From positions 2,969,567 through 3,033,566 of the forward strand of contig JASKMD010000016.1 in NCBI GenBank assembly GCA_030144725.1: DNA of 64,000 nucleotides. The letters run 5' to 3'. The translations under genes were made by a program, and so were the position numbers. Positions within the stretch are counted from its first letter, which is position 1. Each line of letters begins with the position of its first letter. The notes beneath the pieces were generated by a model. It was not told where the DNA came from. It did not search any database and saw only the letters and a list, made by a program, of their open reading frames with translations. Source of the DNA: Haematococcus lacustris (lineage: Eukaryota > Chlorophyta > Chlorophyceae > Chlamydomonadales > Haematococcaceae). Of this stretch, positions 20,791 to 32,647 are shown piece by piece.

Positions 20791-21130
20791 TTACGGCTGA
20801 CGGCTTAAGCGGTGTAAGCCACCTATCATATGTATCGATTTGTACAACGATTTGCAACTTTCCCAACATTTGGAGCGGGTATGGCGGGATTCATGCTCAG
20901 GCGCAGCTGACCACTCAAACAATTGACAGTGAGCAGCTGAGTCTTGTTCACAATCTCTTGTGCCGGCATGGCCTCAACATAATGGCATTAACACCCCGCA
21001 TGCCGAGAGCGGCGCATAAAGGCGTGACTGCCAATGCGACAGACATTGTTTACAACAGTGCACGATTCTGTTTCATGAACATAACATAACGGTGCATGTA
21101 GATTACCAACCCCATGTTGGGACTAGCTGA
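20791..21130 (+). pseudogene. Degenerate copy of the 61.3-61.7 kb gene-like element
   Basis: Translation near 20917-20985 reads TTQTIDSEQLSLVHNLLCRH, matching TTRTIDCEQLRCVRDRLRRH encoded on the minus strand near 61540-61470. Similarity continues through GCCAATGCGA (about 21030) to the terminal ATTACCAACCCCATGTTGGG (21101-21120), whose reading VDYQPHVGTS ends in a stop in both copies. The frame is interrupted here, so this looks like a pseudogene or element copy. It also starts with the dispersed motif GGCTTAAGCGGTGTAAGCC (20802-20820). Confidence 0.6.
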
Positions 21131-21439
21131 GTGTTGCCCTGAAGTACGCAAGCAACCCTACATCCTCCTACCCCCTACCATTGCCTTTGTTTATGAGCTG
21201 CACACTCCTGCTGCTGTGACGCTAGCACTGCCCCCACAGCGTAGTACACGCAGGGAACCCACCCCTCTCTGAAGTCAAGCTAAACTGCAAACAGCATAGA
21301 CTGTGCTCTACAAGGTGTGCAAACTTCAAACGCTCCTGGTGACGGGGTTGGCAGCATTAAATGGCACATGCACGAGATACTGTGCACAGATAGACTGCTG
21401 CAAGCTGCTGCTGGTGCTCCTATTGATGGCTTGGATTGA
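21131..21439. other. Spacer 3' of the bestrophin gene
   Basis: No gene seen. It is probably the 3' untranslated region and downstream flank of the minus-strand bestrophin gene, whose stop codon is at 21440-21442. Confidence 0.5.
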
Positions 21440-24400
21440 CTAGCTGCGTGGATTGCTGCCCAACATTGCTGCTCGCTCATCCTCCTCCTCCTCGAGCACC
21501 ACCCCAGTGCCCTCCAAGCCCGGCCCATACTCCACGAGCTCGTCCCTGTTGAAATGGTGGGTGCAGGACACGCCCTCCATGAAGTGGGTGGAGGGCACCT
21601 CCATGGAGGAGTGCACAGAGTGTGTCTGGCGGTGCCGCAGGGAGATGCCGCCCAACTTGCCCAGCTTAGAGGTGCCCGCTGGGGGGGAGTGGCTGGGGGG
21701 CGGGGTGGTGGCGCAGCCCTGCTCCACATCTGCCTCGTGCGGTGCGTGTGCCCCGCCGTGATGGGCGTGGGAGTGTGAGAAGAGGCCCAGCGGGGGGTTG
21801 TGGTGGACCAAGCCCGACTGGTGGCTGGGCTGGTGGTGCAGTCCAGCCTGGTGCAGCTCAGTGGCAAAGGAAGGAGGGGGAGTGGCAAAGGGCGTGTTGA
21901 GAGCGGCAGCGACTGTGTGGCGACGAGGGCCATGCAGTACTTGGTGCAGCTCTGGGGCCTCAGAGGATGAGTGAGGAGCCAGAGGGGCAACGGTGGCTGG
22001 GAGAGGGGGAGCAGCTGGCTCCTGGGCGTGCATCTGCCAGCTGGGTCGTGACACATCAGCTGGGGAGGTGTGGTGCACGCCCCATAGCACTGCTGCTGCC
22101 AGGTCAGGGGCGCCTGGATGTGACAGCTGGGCACCGTGCTCGCGAGGGGAAGCTGCAGGGCAGCTGCCACTCCCAGCAGTGTCTTGGGTGCCTGCAAAAT
22201 GATGTTAGGATCGAGGCACAGATGTGTCAAAGATGCTGTATCAGAGACATGATAATAGGGTTGGCAGGAAACTCTACTACGATTGGTTTTACGAAGTTTG
22301 TTGAAACCCTAGCACTCCCACGCAATGGCACGTTGGCCCACTACGCTGCCGTGATGATAGGCAAGAAGCACCGATGTGTCACGCCTGGGCCTGGCACACT
22401 GGCCAACTCAAGCACGTGCAAAGCAATTGCGGGGCCTGGTGTGGTGCACTGTAGCTGTACATCCTGCTACAGCCCCCACAGCCAGCCAAGCGCATCACAC
22501 ACCCAGAGGGCAAGGCTGGCAAAGCCGAGGGCAAGGCAGCTGCACTGTCAGCAGCCTCAGAGCCTGGGCCTACCATTCCCCCGCCAGCCAAGCACACCAG
22601 GGCTGAGCAGGCAGCTGAGCCCACCCAGCCTGCAAAGCGTCATAAGGGCCAGGGCAAGCCTGACAAGGGCAAGCCAGCCAAAACACCCCTTCCACGCCAG
22701 CCAACTGGCAGGTGGCCAGAAAGGTGCTGAAGCTGCAGCGCGTTGGGGAGAGCAGGCGGCGTCCCTGGGAGCTGTGCTGGTGGCCTGGCTCGAGGCACTA
22801 TGCCACCCAGGCACCAAGGCGTACAAGCTGCTGAGCAAGCAGTCGTGACAGGTCACCCAAGATCAAGCCTAGTGTCATCGCCTAGGGTCAACCAACCCAC
22901 ACTCTAACAAAATGTCATGGGTAAGCATACAGACAGGGTCTGCAGAGGCAGCAGCAGGAGGGTGGCAAGTAGCACCCAACATGCGCAAGTCACCCTGCCT
23001 CACACAAAGCCCCCTGACGCCAGGTTTTGAAGCCGAAGCCTGCACACCAGATGTCTCAGGTTAGCCCCATTTTGACCAACAGCAGTGTGGCCGATTATAT
23101 TCTTGCACCAAGAGCCTGCCTTGCACGCTGAAGTAGCTGTAGCTGACACCAGCTTGCTACGGCCATGGTCTTAGCCCTAACCCTGAACTCTAAACTCCAA
23201 CCCCCATGCAGGCCCCCTGCCCCCTAACCTCCCTCATGCCCGTACTTACCGTGTCCATGTTGCATGGGCGTCAAAGGGGCCTGGGAGGTGGGGGGTAATC
23301 CTGAACCGCACTGGGAGGTGGTGTCACGAGTCATGGAACCAAAGCCAGGCACCGCCATGGGCCCCACAGCCACCAGGCCCGGCTGGCTCACTCTTTTCTC
23401 TTCCTGCACAACCCCGTTGCCAGCACCGCCCACCAGGTCGCCATCATTGGTGGCCTGGCTGTTGCGACTTAGGCAATCACCCCCTTGCCCCCGAGCCATG
23501 GTTCCCGTCCCGAGGGCGCCACCGCCCTTACCAGCAGCCCCCCCTGGGCCTCCCCCAGGGGACGAACCCAGCATGGCTGCGGCAGCGTAGAGGTCTTGAT
23601 GCGTGGTCTGGCCACAGGCATGCTGCTGTTGAGCTGCAGAGTAGGAGTGGGCGCTGGGGTTGCAACCAGGGTGGGAGGCTGCACATGCCCCAGGGCATGA
23701 GGTGCAGGAGGTCAGGGGCGCAAGCTTCCCGACCAAGAGCGCCTCCAGGCGGGTTGCTGCGGCGGCGCCTTGGAGAGTGTTTTTGGCCTCATGCAGCTTG
23801 TCATCATGAAAGCTGACCTGCGGGCAACACAAGGCGAGCAGCACAGCACCAGTTGCTGTTGCTGACACGAAGCTGACACACAGGGCAGTGTGCGGGGGTC
23901 GTGAATGGCCTCAGCATTGCTGGACAAACAGACGGGCTGACAGCAAGTTGCTGTAGTGAGTAGGTGGGGCACGTTGGATGGGTGGGGTGCAAGCAAGAAA
24001 GGGCAAGGGAAGGAGGGGGGAGGGTGAGGCAAGGGTGGAAGTAGGTGGGCTGGACGATCACACTGATTACACTGCAGCCTGGATTGCTTCTCTAGCTTGC
24101 CCACATCAGCGGATGCGAGGCTCCGTGTAACCCAACCATGCACCTCACAGCGTGGGCGGCGCAAGAGCGCAAGGAGGCTGCCTCACCTCCCCGCCCCACT
24201 GCATACCTTGCGCTGTGCACTGCTGGATGTTCACTCTCTGGCACTGTGTTGGCTGGACCTGTGTATTGCAGCAGACTGTCCTGCTGCGTGCAGGATGTGT
24301 GGATGCCATGCTGATGTGTCACGATGCTTCACTAGCACATGGCTCACCCATTGTCCTCCACATACAGGGAGGAGGTATCATTGCCTGCATGCTCACTCAC

Positions 24401-27400
24401 CAGCTTGTCCATGCTGCAGGCCCCATAGTGCCTGAGCTCCATGTCACGGATGGAGTTCTCAATTGTATTGCAGATGGTGTCAAGCGGAAGGACCTTAAAG
24501 GGCTCCTGTGCGGCATGTGCAGGAAGCATGCCCGGCATGAGGCTCAGTGTGCAAAGACATGTTTGATATGGGGCACAGCACATTGCACAGCGCCGCACTC
24601 CCAAAAGACCTGTTGGAACATGCTGACCATCACATGAGGCGCCAAAGGTACCCATGCATGGGTGGTCAGGTATGCCAGTGAAGCTATGGTGGCATGTGCC
24701 TTTGTCTTGAGCTGTGTCAGCTTACGTTGCTTCCACTGCTGTCAGCTTACATTGCTTCCACTGGTGTCAACTCACTATGGTGTCACTGCTGTCACACAGG
24801 CAGACTCTTTTGAGGGTTGCTCCATGTATGGCGCAGCCAGGCAGTGTCCTCCAATTAGGGCACTCCCCATGTCCAGCCAGAGGCCAGGCTGGCAAGCCTG
24901 GCAGGCCACCAAGCCATTGTCTGGCATTGACCCATGCAAGGCTCCTGCTGGAGTTATTCACCTGACCGCCTCACCTCAATCTGGACCCCAATGTTCTCCG
25001 TGCCTAGCAGGAGGAAGCCGATGAGCAGCGCACAGAATGGGGTGGCCCAGCCAGTGGTTGGCCACAGCATGGCTGGTGCTAGCGTGATGTACACCAGCAA
25101 GAACCTGGAAGCAGGCAGACAGGCAGATGGGCAGCATGGAGCTGTGGAGACAAGTGGCATGGAGCAGTGTATGTGCCTTGTCTTGAACTGTATCAGCTGA
25201 GACGCATCATTCCATACGGTATGTTCGCCACCTTAGGTGGTCAGGCAACAGGACAGGGAGTAAGCACCCACAGCCTCAGGTTTCTGTGGGGGGTGGATAG
25301 CAATCGTTCACAGTGGCATGGGGCCCGAGGAGACTGCCAGGCCTTGCGGCTTCCAAGGCTCAAAGGTTAGACCCTTGCCCCAATGGTGTGCCGTGTGCCC
25401 AACACAGGGGACACTGGGGGGCCACTTGAGGACACTCCGGCCCAAAGTGTGTATTTAGGCGCCACTGCACATCTGCTTGGTAGCCACTACGTTGTGGTGA
25501 CGCCCACAAGCTCTGCATGCTGAAAGTGAGCTCCACATGCTGAAAGTGAGCGTTGCACACAGCTGTGACATGAATATTACAGCCTGCTGTGTGGCATGAC
25601 CCAGGTAGGTGGTGTGAGACCTTGCAAATAGCACGGGGTATGAAGTGGTCGATCTCACGCGGGACCAGGTGGCGTCTGCTAGAGCAGGCCAAGCAGGTGG
25701 TGTGGGTAAAGTGTTGGTGTAGAGTGGCGCACACAGACCTGCTGGTGTGCCGGGTGTAGGCTGTGGGCATTGGGGTGCGCAAGATGCGCTCACATGCGCC
25801 CAGGTTGTTTATGAAGGTGACGATCAGGTCCTGCAGCACTCTCTGCACCACCAGGCAAGCAGCAGGAGCAGCAGCTACATGGGCAGTTGCAAGAGGAGGT
25901 GGAGCAAGGGCAAACCCAAGACCAAGAGCGACCGCAGCAGCAATGCAGATTGCAATAGACAGATTGCAATATATGACAATAGCAAGGGCCGTGCACAGTT
26001 TTGATTACCAACCCCTGGGCCCTGTAACCTGGCATCAGGTGAGGATGGCTGCGCAGTGGGGCTGTGGGGCTGAGGGCACACAGATGTCTGGAGCTGAGCA
26101 CACAGATGTCTGCTTTGCCAGAGAGCCCCTAGCACCCAGCGTCCCTTCACCCCTGTCCTCACACACACACATGGCCTCTCCAGCAGCATGGCACTGCCTG
26201 CTGAGTGTACCTCGCGTTGGTAGTCGATGCCCAAGTTTGCTGCGCTCCAGGCCAGGACATGTGCAGCCCCTTGGGGGGCGGAGCGCCAGTGAGCCAGCCA
26301 GTTAAACTCGTCCAGGGTCAGCAGGTGGCTTGCCTCCTGGGTCACCCTGGCGCAGGGGGTCACACACATGCCCACTAGTTGCTTCAGTACACCACCTATA
26401 CACACTCATACAGAAGGATGAGCCTGGCTCATGAAGCTCAGACTCAGACAGCTCTGACATGAAGCTTACAAGCTGAGATGGCAGGCGAACAGTACAAAGT
26501 AATGAAGGGTCAGTATACCGTAGTGATACGCCTTGTTGATGATACGCTGATTTGGATATCTCATGCTCAAACAATTGGTGATACAATTTGGTGATGAATT
26601 GATTTGGTGAAATCATTAACAAGGCGTATCACTACGGTATATGACAATGAATGACAATGATGCTAAGAAAGTGATGAAGGTGGTGGGCAAGAGGCAGTAC
26701 ATGTGCGTTAGTGGTGAACAGCCAGGAGGGGACTGAGTAGCGTGGGTGGTGAGAGGGCATGGTGTGCCTGCTTGTGCTTCAGGGCGTGTACTTCAGCATG
26801 CCTACCTGCCCAGATGCTTCTGCCTCAGATGGGCACGCATGACGTGCACAGCAATGGCCATCCAGCGTGCACCCAGGCGGGCAACAGAGGTGCGTTCTGG
26901 AGGGGCCCACAGCATGACCTGCGCCACAGCCAGCGACCCATGGCGTGCCACTCACTCCCATCTTGCCCCTAGCTGTTGTCTTCTACTGTATGCGCTGCAG
27001 TCACCATTTGTGTCGTGTCGTTGTTTTGTGTGTTACGTTGGTTTTGTGCTGTTTTTGTGGGTTTTGTGATGTGATGTACTGTGGCTGCAGGTCACTAACC
27101 TACGAGAGGCAGGCAAGCTGTGGTGTTGGTGGCTGTGTCACGTGTCTCTTCAGCAGGCCTGTCCCAGCCATCAGGCCCCTGACACTGTGGCAGAGACACA
27201 CCTGCCGGGCATAGTTACGGGACAGGTTGACCACCGAGCCCCACAGGATGCGCGCCTCCCACCAGCGTGAGTAAGAGCCTGCGCGACAGGGATCCACACC
27301 AAGGGGTGCATTGTAAACTAGCCGCAAGCAGGTAGCAAGCAATGCTGATGGTAGCAGCGCTGATGCGGGCTACTTCTGCGACGTCACAGGGACAGTGCAG

Positions 27401-28905
27401 GATATTGGGCCATAAAGTCAGCATGCTGATGTAAGTGCATACCGAGGCTGCGTTTCACGCATGTCAGTCATGCCAGCTTCACACAATGTACCACCTCTCT
27501 GAGGGGTGGAGGCAACGGTATAACAAAACGGTGCCCATGCAGTCCTGCGACTCTTCCTTTGCTCAGGCAAAAATAACCTACAGGGTCGGTGAGGAATGTG
27601 CTGTTGTATGCTTGCCTGCTCACACAGGTGCCTGAGCTGCTGCTGCCACAGAAAGCAGCAGGGATAGCAGGTGCTGTGCCTTATAAGCAGCCTCTGTCTG
27701 CCTCTGCCTTATCAGGGTCTCCTACCACCCAAGAGGCAGGCAGTGCATGGTTCACAACACTCACTGTTGGTGCGAAACACGAGCAGAAGGGACAGGCAGC
27801 CTGTGACCATGCCCATGGCATTAGTCAACTGGGAGTTGGCATGGGGCGCACCAAGGGGTACCTGCGATAGTACACGAGGAGCACATCAAGTGCTGCTCAT
27901 GTGCCATTGCAAGGGTAGTGGAATGGGTGTTAATGTAGTAGGTGTGTGAGTGAGGGAGAGGGCGCTCGATTGAAGTCCCAGATGAGCGAGAAGGGGTGGC
28001 CATGTTATCGATGCTTTCATGGCCTGCCATGCTTGTGCCAGGTTGCATGTGCAGAGCTCACATGCGGAACGCCACATAGGCTGTGTGTAAGAGCACCTGG
28101 CCATGCTGGCAGGGGCTCGACACTGCATGCTTCATCTAAAACACACCCTGACACCCTGGGAGCTGGCTTGCCTTCTTGTGGTGGCACAGCTGCAGCCGAG
28201 TTACACTCTCACCAGCATCTCATGGTATAACCCAACAATGATGGACGCGATGAGGACATGGGCCAGTTGCCAGACAAAGCCAGAGGCCACAAGGAAGAAT
28301 GTCCAGGGCTCCATGCGATGCCGCCAGGCTGCGTTCTTGTGCCATTCCCAGTCATTGAAGTCATAAGCCTGCACAGCACATGCATGCTGGTGTAAAGATG
28401 CCTGAATTGCTTGTAAGCTACAGTTGCTTTGCTGTACAGCTGACAGATCTGGCGTGCCACTTATGTCCACTGTGCAAGCCTTCGTTCGTGCAAGTCAGAA
28501 GTGCGTGTCGCACCTTGTCTGAGTACAGCTTAGGGGCACTCTCTGGGATAGCGAAGAGGCAGCCGCACAGCTTGCGCCTCAGGCTATGCTGCAAGTGACA
28601 AATTTGGTGCGGCTTATTAGCAGCAGTATGTATGTAAGTGCGTGTCCATACACAACCGAACCTTCGGTGCAGGTGGCCGCGTCATTCGTTAGCAAGGGAA
28701 ACGAACGTCAGGGTTCGCGTTCTGTGCCCTGCAACTGCAGCCCGTGCCCCTGCTGTGCTAACCCCCTACAGCACGACCGCAGCTGCCTAACTCAGGCACA
28801 GGCCGCGTTCGGCATGGGAATGCTTACACTTCTTGATTTCCACTTTGAAATAGGCTTGCAAGAAACCGCTGCGGGTGCTGCGGCCACTTTGCGGGTAGCT
28901 TTCAT
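21440..28905 (-). CDS. Bestrophin-family anion channel with His-rich C-terminal tail
   Basis: Exons (minus, every phase agrees): 28905-28828, 28588-28514, 28368-28213, 27861-27765, 27278-27202, 26918-26806, 26346-26211, 25842-25739, 25104-24975, 24505-24401, 23817-23250 and 22191-21440; 796 residues. The ATG follows an in-frame stop. Residues 1 to about 40 look like a plastid transit peptide. Bestrophin landmarks appear in order: YDFNDWEWHKNAAW, LSLLLVFRTNSSYSRWWEAR (about residue 140), WGSVVNLSRNYARQ, LGACERILRTP (about 258-268) with YTRHTSR, TGWATPFCALLIGFLLLGTE and NIGVQIEEPF. Plant and Chlamydomonas relatives sit in thylakoids and conduct chloride or bicarbonate; the algal BST proteins serve the CO2-concentrating mechanism. 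A similar job is inferred. The tail (about 360-796) is long, low-complexity and His-rich near the end, then acidic (VLEEEEDERAAML). Confidence 0.92.
22440..22795 (+). pseudogene. Second TnpB/Fanzor-like relic, frameshifted
   Basis: The plus strand reads a Lys/Pro-rich stretch (AKRHKGQGKPDKGKPAKT) then PRQPTGRWPERC and a stop. In another frame it continues LKLQRVGESRRRPWELCWWP, which parallels MQRIGEGRWRPLELCWWP at about 10960-11020. Nucleotide similarity to the 10.9-kb relic is visible over about 95 bases (22700-22792). The RuvC-III-like residues are lost. It lies antisense in the last intron of the bestrophin gene. Confidence 0.5.
26514..26641. mobile_element. MITE-like element with 30-bp terminal inverted repeats
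   Basis: Arms 26514-26543 (starting TATACCGTAGTGATACGCCT) and 26612-26641 are inverted copies with one mismatch, around a 68-bp AT-rich centre. No coding capacity. It sits in an intron of the bestrophin gene. Candidate target-site duplications are not obvious. It could equally be read as a long hairpin. Confidence 0.75.
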
Positions 28906-30438
28906 ACAGTGTGCCAGCTAAGCTTTTAGTATGCCCCTGGTAGGCTGGTACCTGGTTTTATGACTTGCTTTCCAACGCCAGAAAGTAGCTTGTATACATA
29001 TCACTGCATCTACAGCCAATGCAACCCAACACAGCCTGCTGACCCTATCACTATCAGCCTGCTGAAGCAGAGAACACATCTGCCAACCAGCACACCAGCA
29101 TATGTGCATTTCTGCCCTTCAGCAGAGATGTTTAGGCAAGCACATGCGAAGGACGCACGAGCGTTTTCCAGACAGCAACACGACCCATGCTCGGCAGCGT
29201 GTCTCTGGGAGCACCTGGCGTGGCTCTCTGGATCTCGACCGCGCTCTTCCTTGTCCTCCCACCCAGTCGTCCCCATGTTTGGACCTCCCCCCACAACTCA
29301 CTTCCCCAAAGATTAAAAGAAGACAACGCAACCCCTCCGATCCACTCCATCCTCCATTCCACCGTTTTCAATTTCGCATCAATCTCACTGAAGAAAAGAA
29401 TGCGACTGCCAATCTCTGGCTGCTCAGCTTGGAAACGACGGCTGCTTCAGAGTAGAGGCAGAAGTTTCATCGTGAAGGAGGTTCGCAGTGCATGGCGCAG
29501 TAGTGGTAGCAGTAGTAGTAGTAGTCAGTCGCTGCCACCTCCCAGCTACACAGCTGAGGGGCAGCAGCAGAGGTGCCCACCCCTGGCTGCTGGCTACCGC
29601 CTTGACGCGGGCGAGGCTGCCCATAGTGCCAAGAGCTCTCACCATGCGCCAGCTGGGGCTATTGGCATGCAGCAGAACTGGCGGTACAGGGTGCGCTGGC
29701 GGTGCAGGCTCATGTACGAAGCAACAACCCAGGGGCCGGGGGGTGTTGCCTCTTTTGGCTACTGGAGCAGCAGCTGCCAACGCCACTGCCAGCATGGCAG
29801 CTGTCTGGGCCAAGCTGAGAGCAGGGGTGGCCGCAGGTGAAGATTACACAGGACCTGGCGGTGAAGCAATCGCAGTCAGCCACTGCGGGCCACGACCGAT
29901 GGCAGACTGCGGGCCAAGCAGTCTGCGGCTGTAACGGCTGACGGCTCGAGCGGTGTAAGCACATGGGTTGAACTGGAGGGCTGCAGCACATAGGCGGCCT
30001 TGTGGTGCACAACTGCAATGTATGAAGCTGTAAGCCACCTATGTATCTACAGGAGCTGGCGTGAGCCCCAGCCTGCCAGCTCCTGTGCCTGCTGCCACAG
30101 CTCCAGTGTTGTGACCGTCAGCCTGATTTGCCTGCTTGGCCTTGCCCACGAGCCAGTTAAGCAGCAAAGTGTTGCCGTTGTCGAGGTTGTGGCTTGTTAG
30201 GGATGCCTGGTGGCTTACGCTACAGCTCGGCTCTAGTGCCCTGGTGCCCTGGTGCCCTGGTGCCCTGAGGCACCAGCTGTTGGCGTGCAGCAGCAGGTCA
30301 AGGTACAAGGTACTGCCAGGTGGAGGCTGCTGCCAGTTCATGCAGGTCAGCAGGTGCAGGTTGCCTAGCCCACAGGTGAGCTCAGACCCCCCCACGACCC
30401 TATTGCCCTGCATGACGCCTCAGCATGACTACTACTAA

Positions 30439-30480
<42 letters not shown>

Positions 30481-30894
30481 GAACTCGTTGGTCCACAACT
30501 CAGTGCTGGCACCAAGGCTAGCGTACAGCAGTATACATGGCCACGCTGCTGTGCATTGCAGCCAGCAGCGCCATCTTGCAGCCCACATGGAGACCTCGTT
30601 AAGTAGGGGCATGGAGCATCAAAGCAGCGAGGGGCTGCGGCCAGCCAGGGGGGGAGGCACGGAGTTCGTTGCGCGGCGGTGGGGGCTGCAGCCGCACTCT
30701 CAGCATCCCAGCCCCGCGGCCTCTCAGGCTCAGGCCCTCGACCCCCAACCCTAGGGTTGGCCGTAGGGCGGACCGTAGGTGCAAGCTCATCCTTACCACC
30801 CCCCACGACCCTCAGCCCCTCAGCCCTCTGACCCCGCGACCTCTCAGCCTCCCAGCCCCTCCTCCTCATCAACCCTCCACCCCCCCTACAGCCC
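28906..30894. other. Two-kilobase interval without a recognised gene
   Basis: It lies between the start of the bestrophin gene and the end of the O-acyltransferase gene and should contain the bestrophin promoter. A plus frame from an ATG at 29187 (MLGSVSLGAPGVALWIST, 217 codons) and several minus frames are open, but none has convincing continuity or splice context. A copy of the dispersed motif GAGCGGTGTAAGC is at 29949-29961. A CTG run (30446-30480) and the minus frame LQCTAAWPCILLYASLG near 30500-30570 are noted without a call. Confidence 0.4.
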
Positions 30895-32611
30895 TCAGCC
30901 CCTGAGCCAGGGCCCAAGCCGTTGCAGCTCCCTCTGCGCCTGCTGCAGCACCACCTGCAGCACGCTGCTGCCAGGCCCGCCCAGCGCGTGCACGGCACAG
31001 CTGCCCTCGACCCCAGGCTGCCCACCCCAGCTGCCCCCCTGCTGCCGGCCAGCAGCCAGCCAAGGGCCCTGCCCCGCTCCTCCCGCTGCCTGGCTGCTGC
31101 CTGCCCCGCCCTCCACCCTGCAGCTGCCTGGCCCAGCCCAGGTCTGGTGTGGGAGGGGTGGGGCGGGGAGGGAGGGGGGCAGGCCTGGGTTGGGGGAGGT
31201 TTGGGTGGGCAGCGGCTGCAGGAGGGGGGGGACCCACAGCGTGGATATGGCCAGCATGAGCACGATGTTGGTGACCACCACTTGCAGCCACCTGGCAGTT
31301 GCGGCGCAGGGCAGCGCCGCATGGGCAGCAGGGGCAGTAGGGGCAGTAGTGGCAGCAGGGGCGGCAGTACTGGCAGCAAGGTGAGGGTAAGGTGAGGGTA
31401 AAGGCAGGCAGGGCTGGGGAGCAGGGGGGAGGAGTTAAGTGCAGGAGATGGGATCAAGATCGTGCTTGCCAGCAAAAGCACGCTCTGGTGTGGGGGGGTG
31501 CCTCAGTGTGGGTGGGTGGGTGTGGGGTAGAGTATCAGTTGGGCTGAGACTTTCATGTCGGGGTGTGGGGGTGGCGGTGTGGGGTTAGGGATGGGTGTGT
31601 GGGGGGGTGGGTGGGTGGAGGGTGAGAGTCACACCTTGGGGGGACGAGGCCGGCCTGCCGTGCCCTGCGCCTCACAGCTGACTCCAAAGCAATCAGCGGG
31701 GCCTGCAGGGTCAGGGCAGGGCAGGTCAGGTAGGGCAGGTCAGGTCAGGGCATGGTCAGGGCAAGGCAGGGCAGGGCGAGGCAGGGCAGGGCAGGGCAGG
31801 GGGGCCAGCTGTTGATAGCCAGCAGCCGGGCATGCCCTGCCCCTGAGCCCCCTGCCCCTGAGCCCCCTGCCCTTGAGCCCCGCCGCCCTGACCTGGATGA
31901 TGAAGAACAGCAGCCAGGCGCCCCCAGTGGTGTGGCCCCCAGAGATGTGCATGAACACCAGCTCGTGCCACAGCCCGCTGAGCAGGAAGGTGGCCAGGCC
32001 GCCCAACAGCCTGCAATAACACACACACCGCCAGCACATCAACATCACCATCCCCCTCCTGCCCTCCTGCACTTCTGCTCCTGCCCCCCACCCTTTCTCC
32101 TGCTGCTCCTCACACCTCCTGCCCCCAAGCCACGCCCCCCCCTCCTGCTCTGCGAGCCCATCAACCAGCACCCAACATTTGGTCCACCGCCTTCATCCCC
32201 TCCTGCCCCCAAGCCAGCCACGTCCCTTCCCCACCCCCCTGGCCCTGGAACCACCCCTGGTGAGTCCACCAACACCTAGTCACACCCTCAGCCCCCTCAA
32301 GACCCTCAACAGCTCCCTCAAGCCCCCCAGACCCAGTCCTTGCCTCACCCCCTGCCCACTGCGCAGGACTTTTGCCTCATGGGCCTCATGGGCCTTGTGC
32401 CTCATGTGCCCCCCCCTGTGCCCCCCTGTGCCCCCCTGTGCCCCCCCTCGACACCCTACCCTCAGCCCCTCTGCCGCCCTTGCCCCTGTTGCCCTCCCCT
32501 CCCCTTGCCTGGAGTCCTGCCTCACTGTGACTCACTTGCGCTGCTGACGCCTGGCTGGTGGGCCTCTGGGGCTATGGGCACGCCCCTCCGCCCCTGCCCC
32601 TGTGGCGTCGC

Positions 32612-32647
<36 letters not shown>

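Noticed and set aside
29187..29840. 217-codon plus frame starting MLGSVSLGAPGVALWIST
   Set aside because: Starts well, but composition becomes irregular, no family is recognised and several other frames are equally open; not called as a gene.
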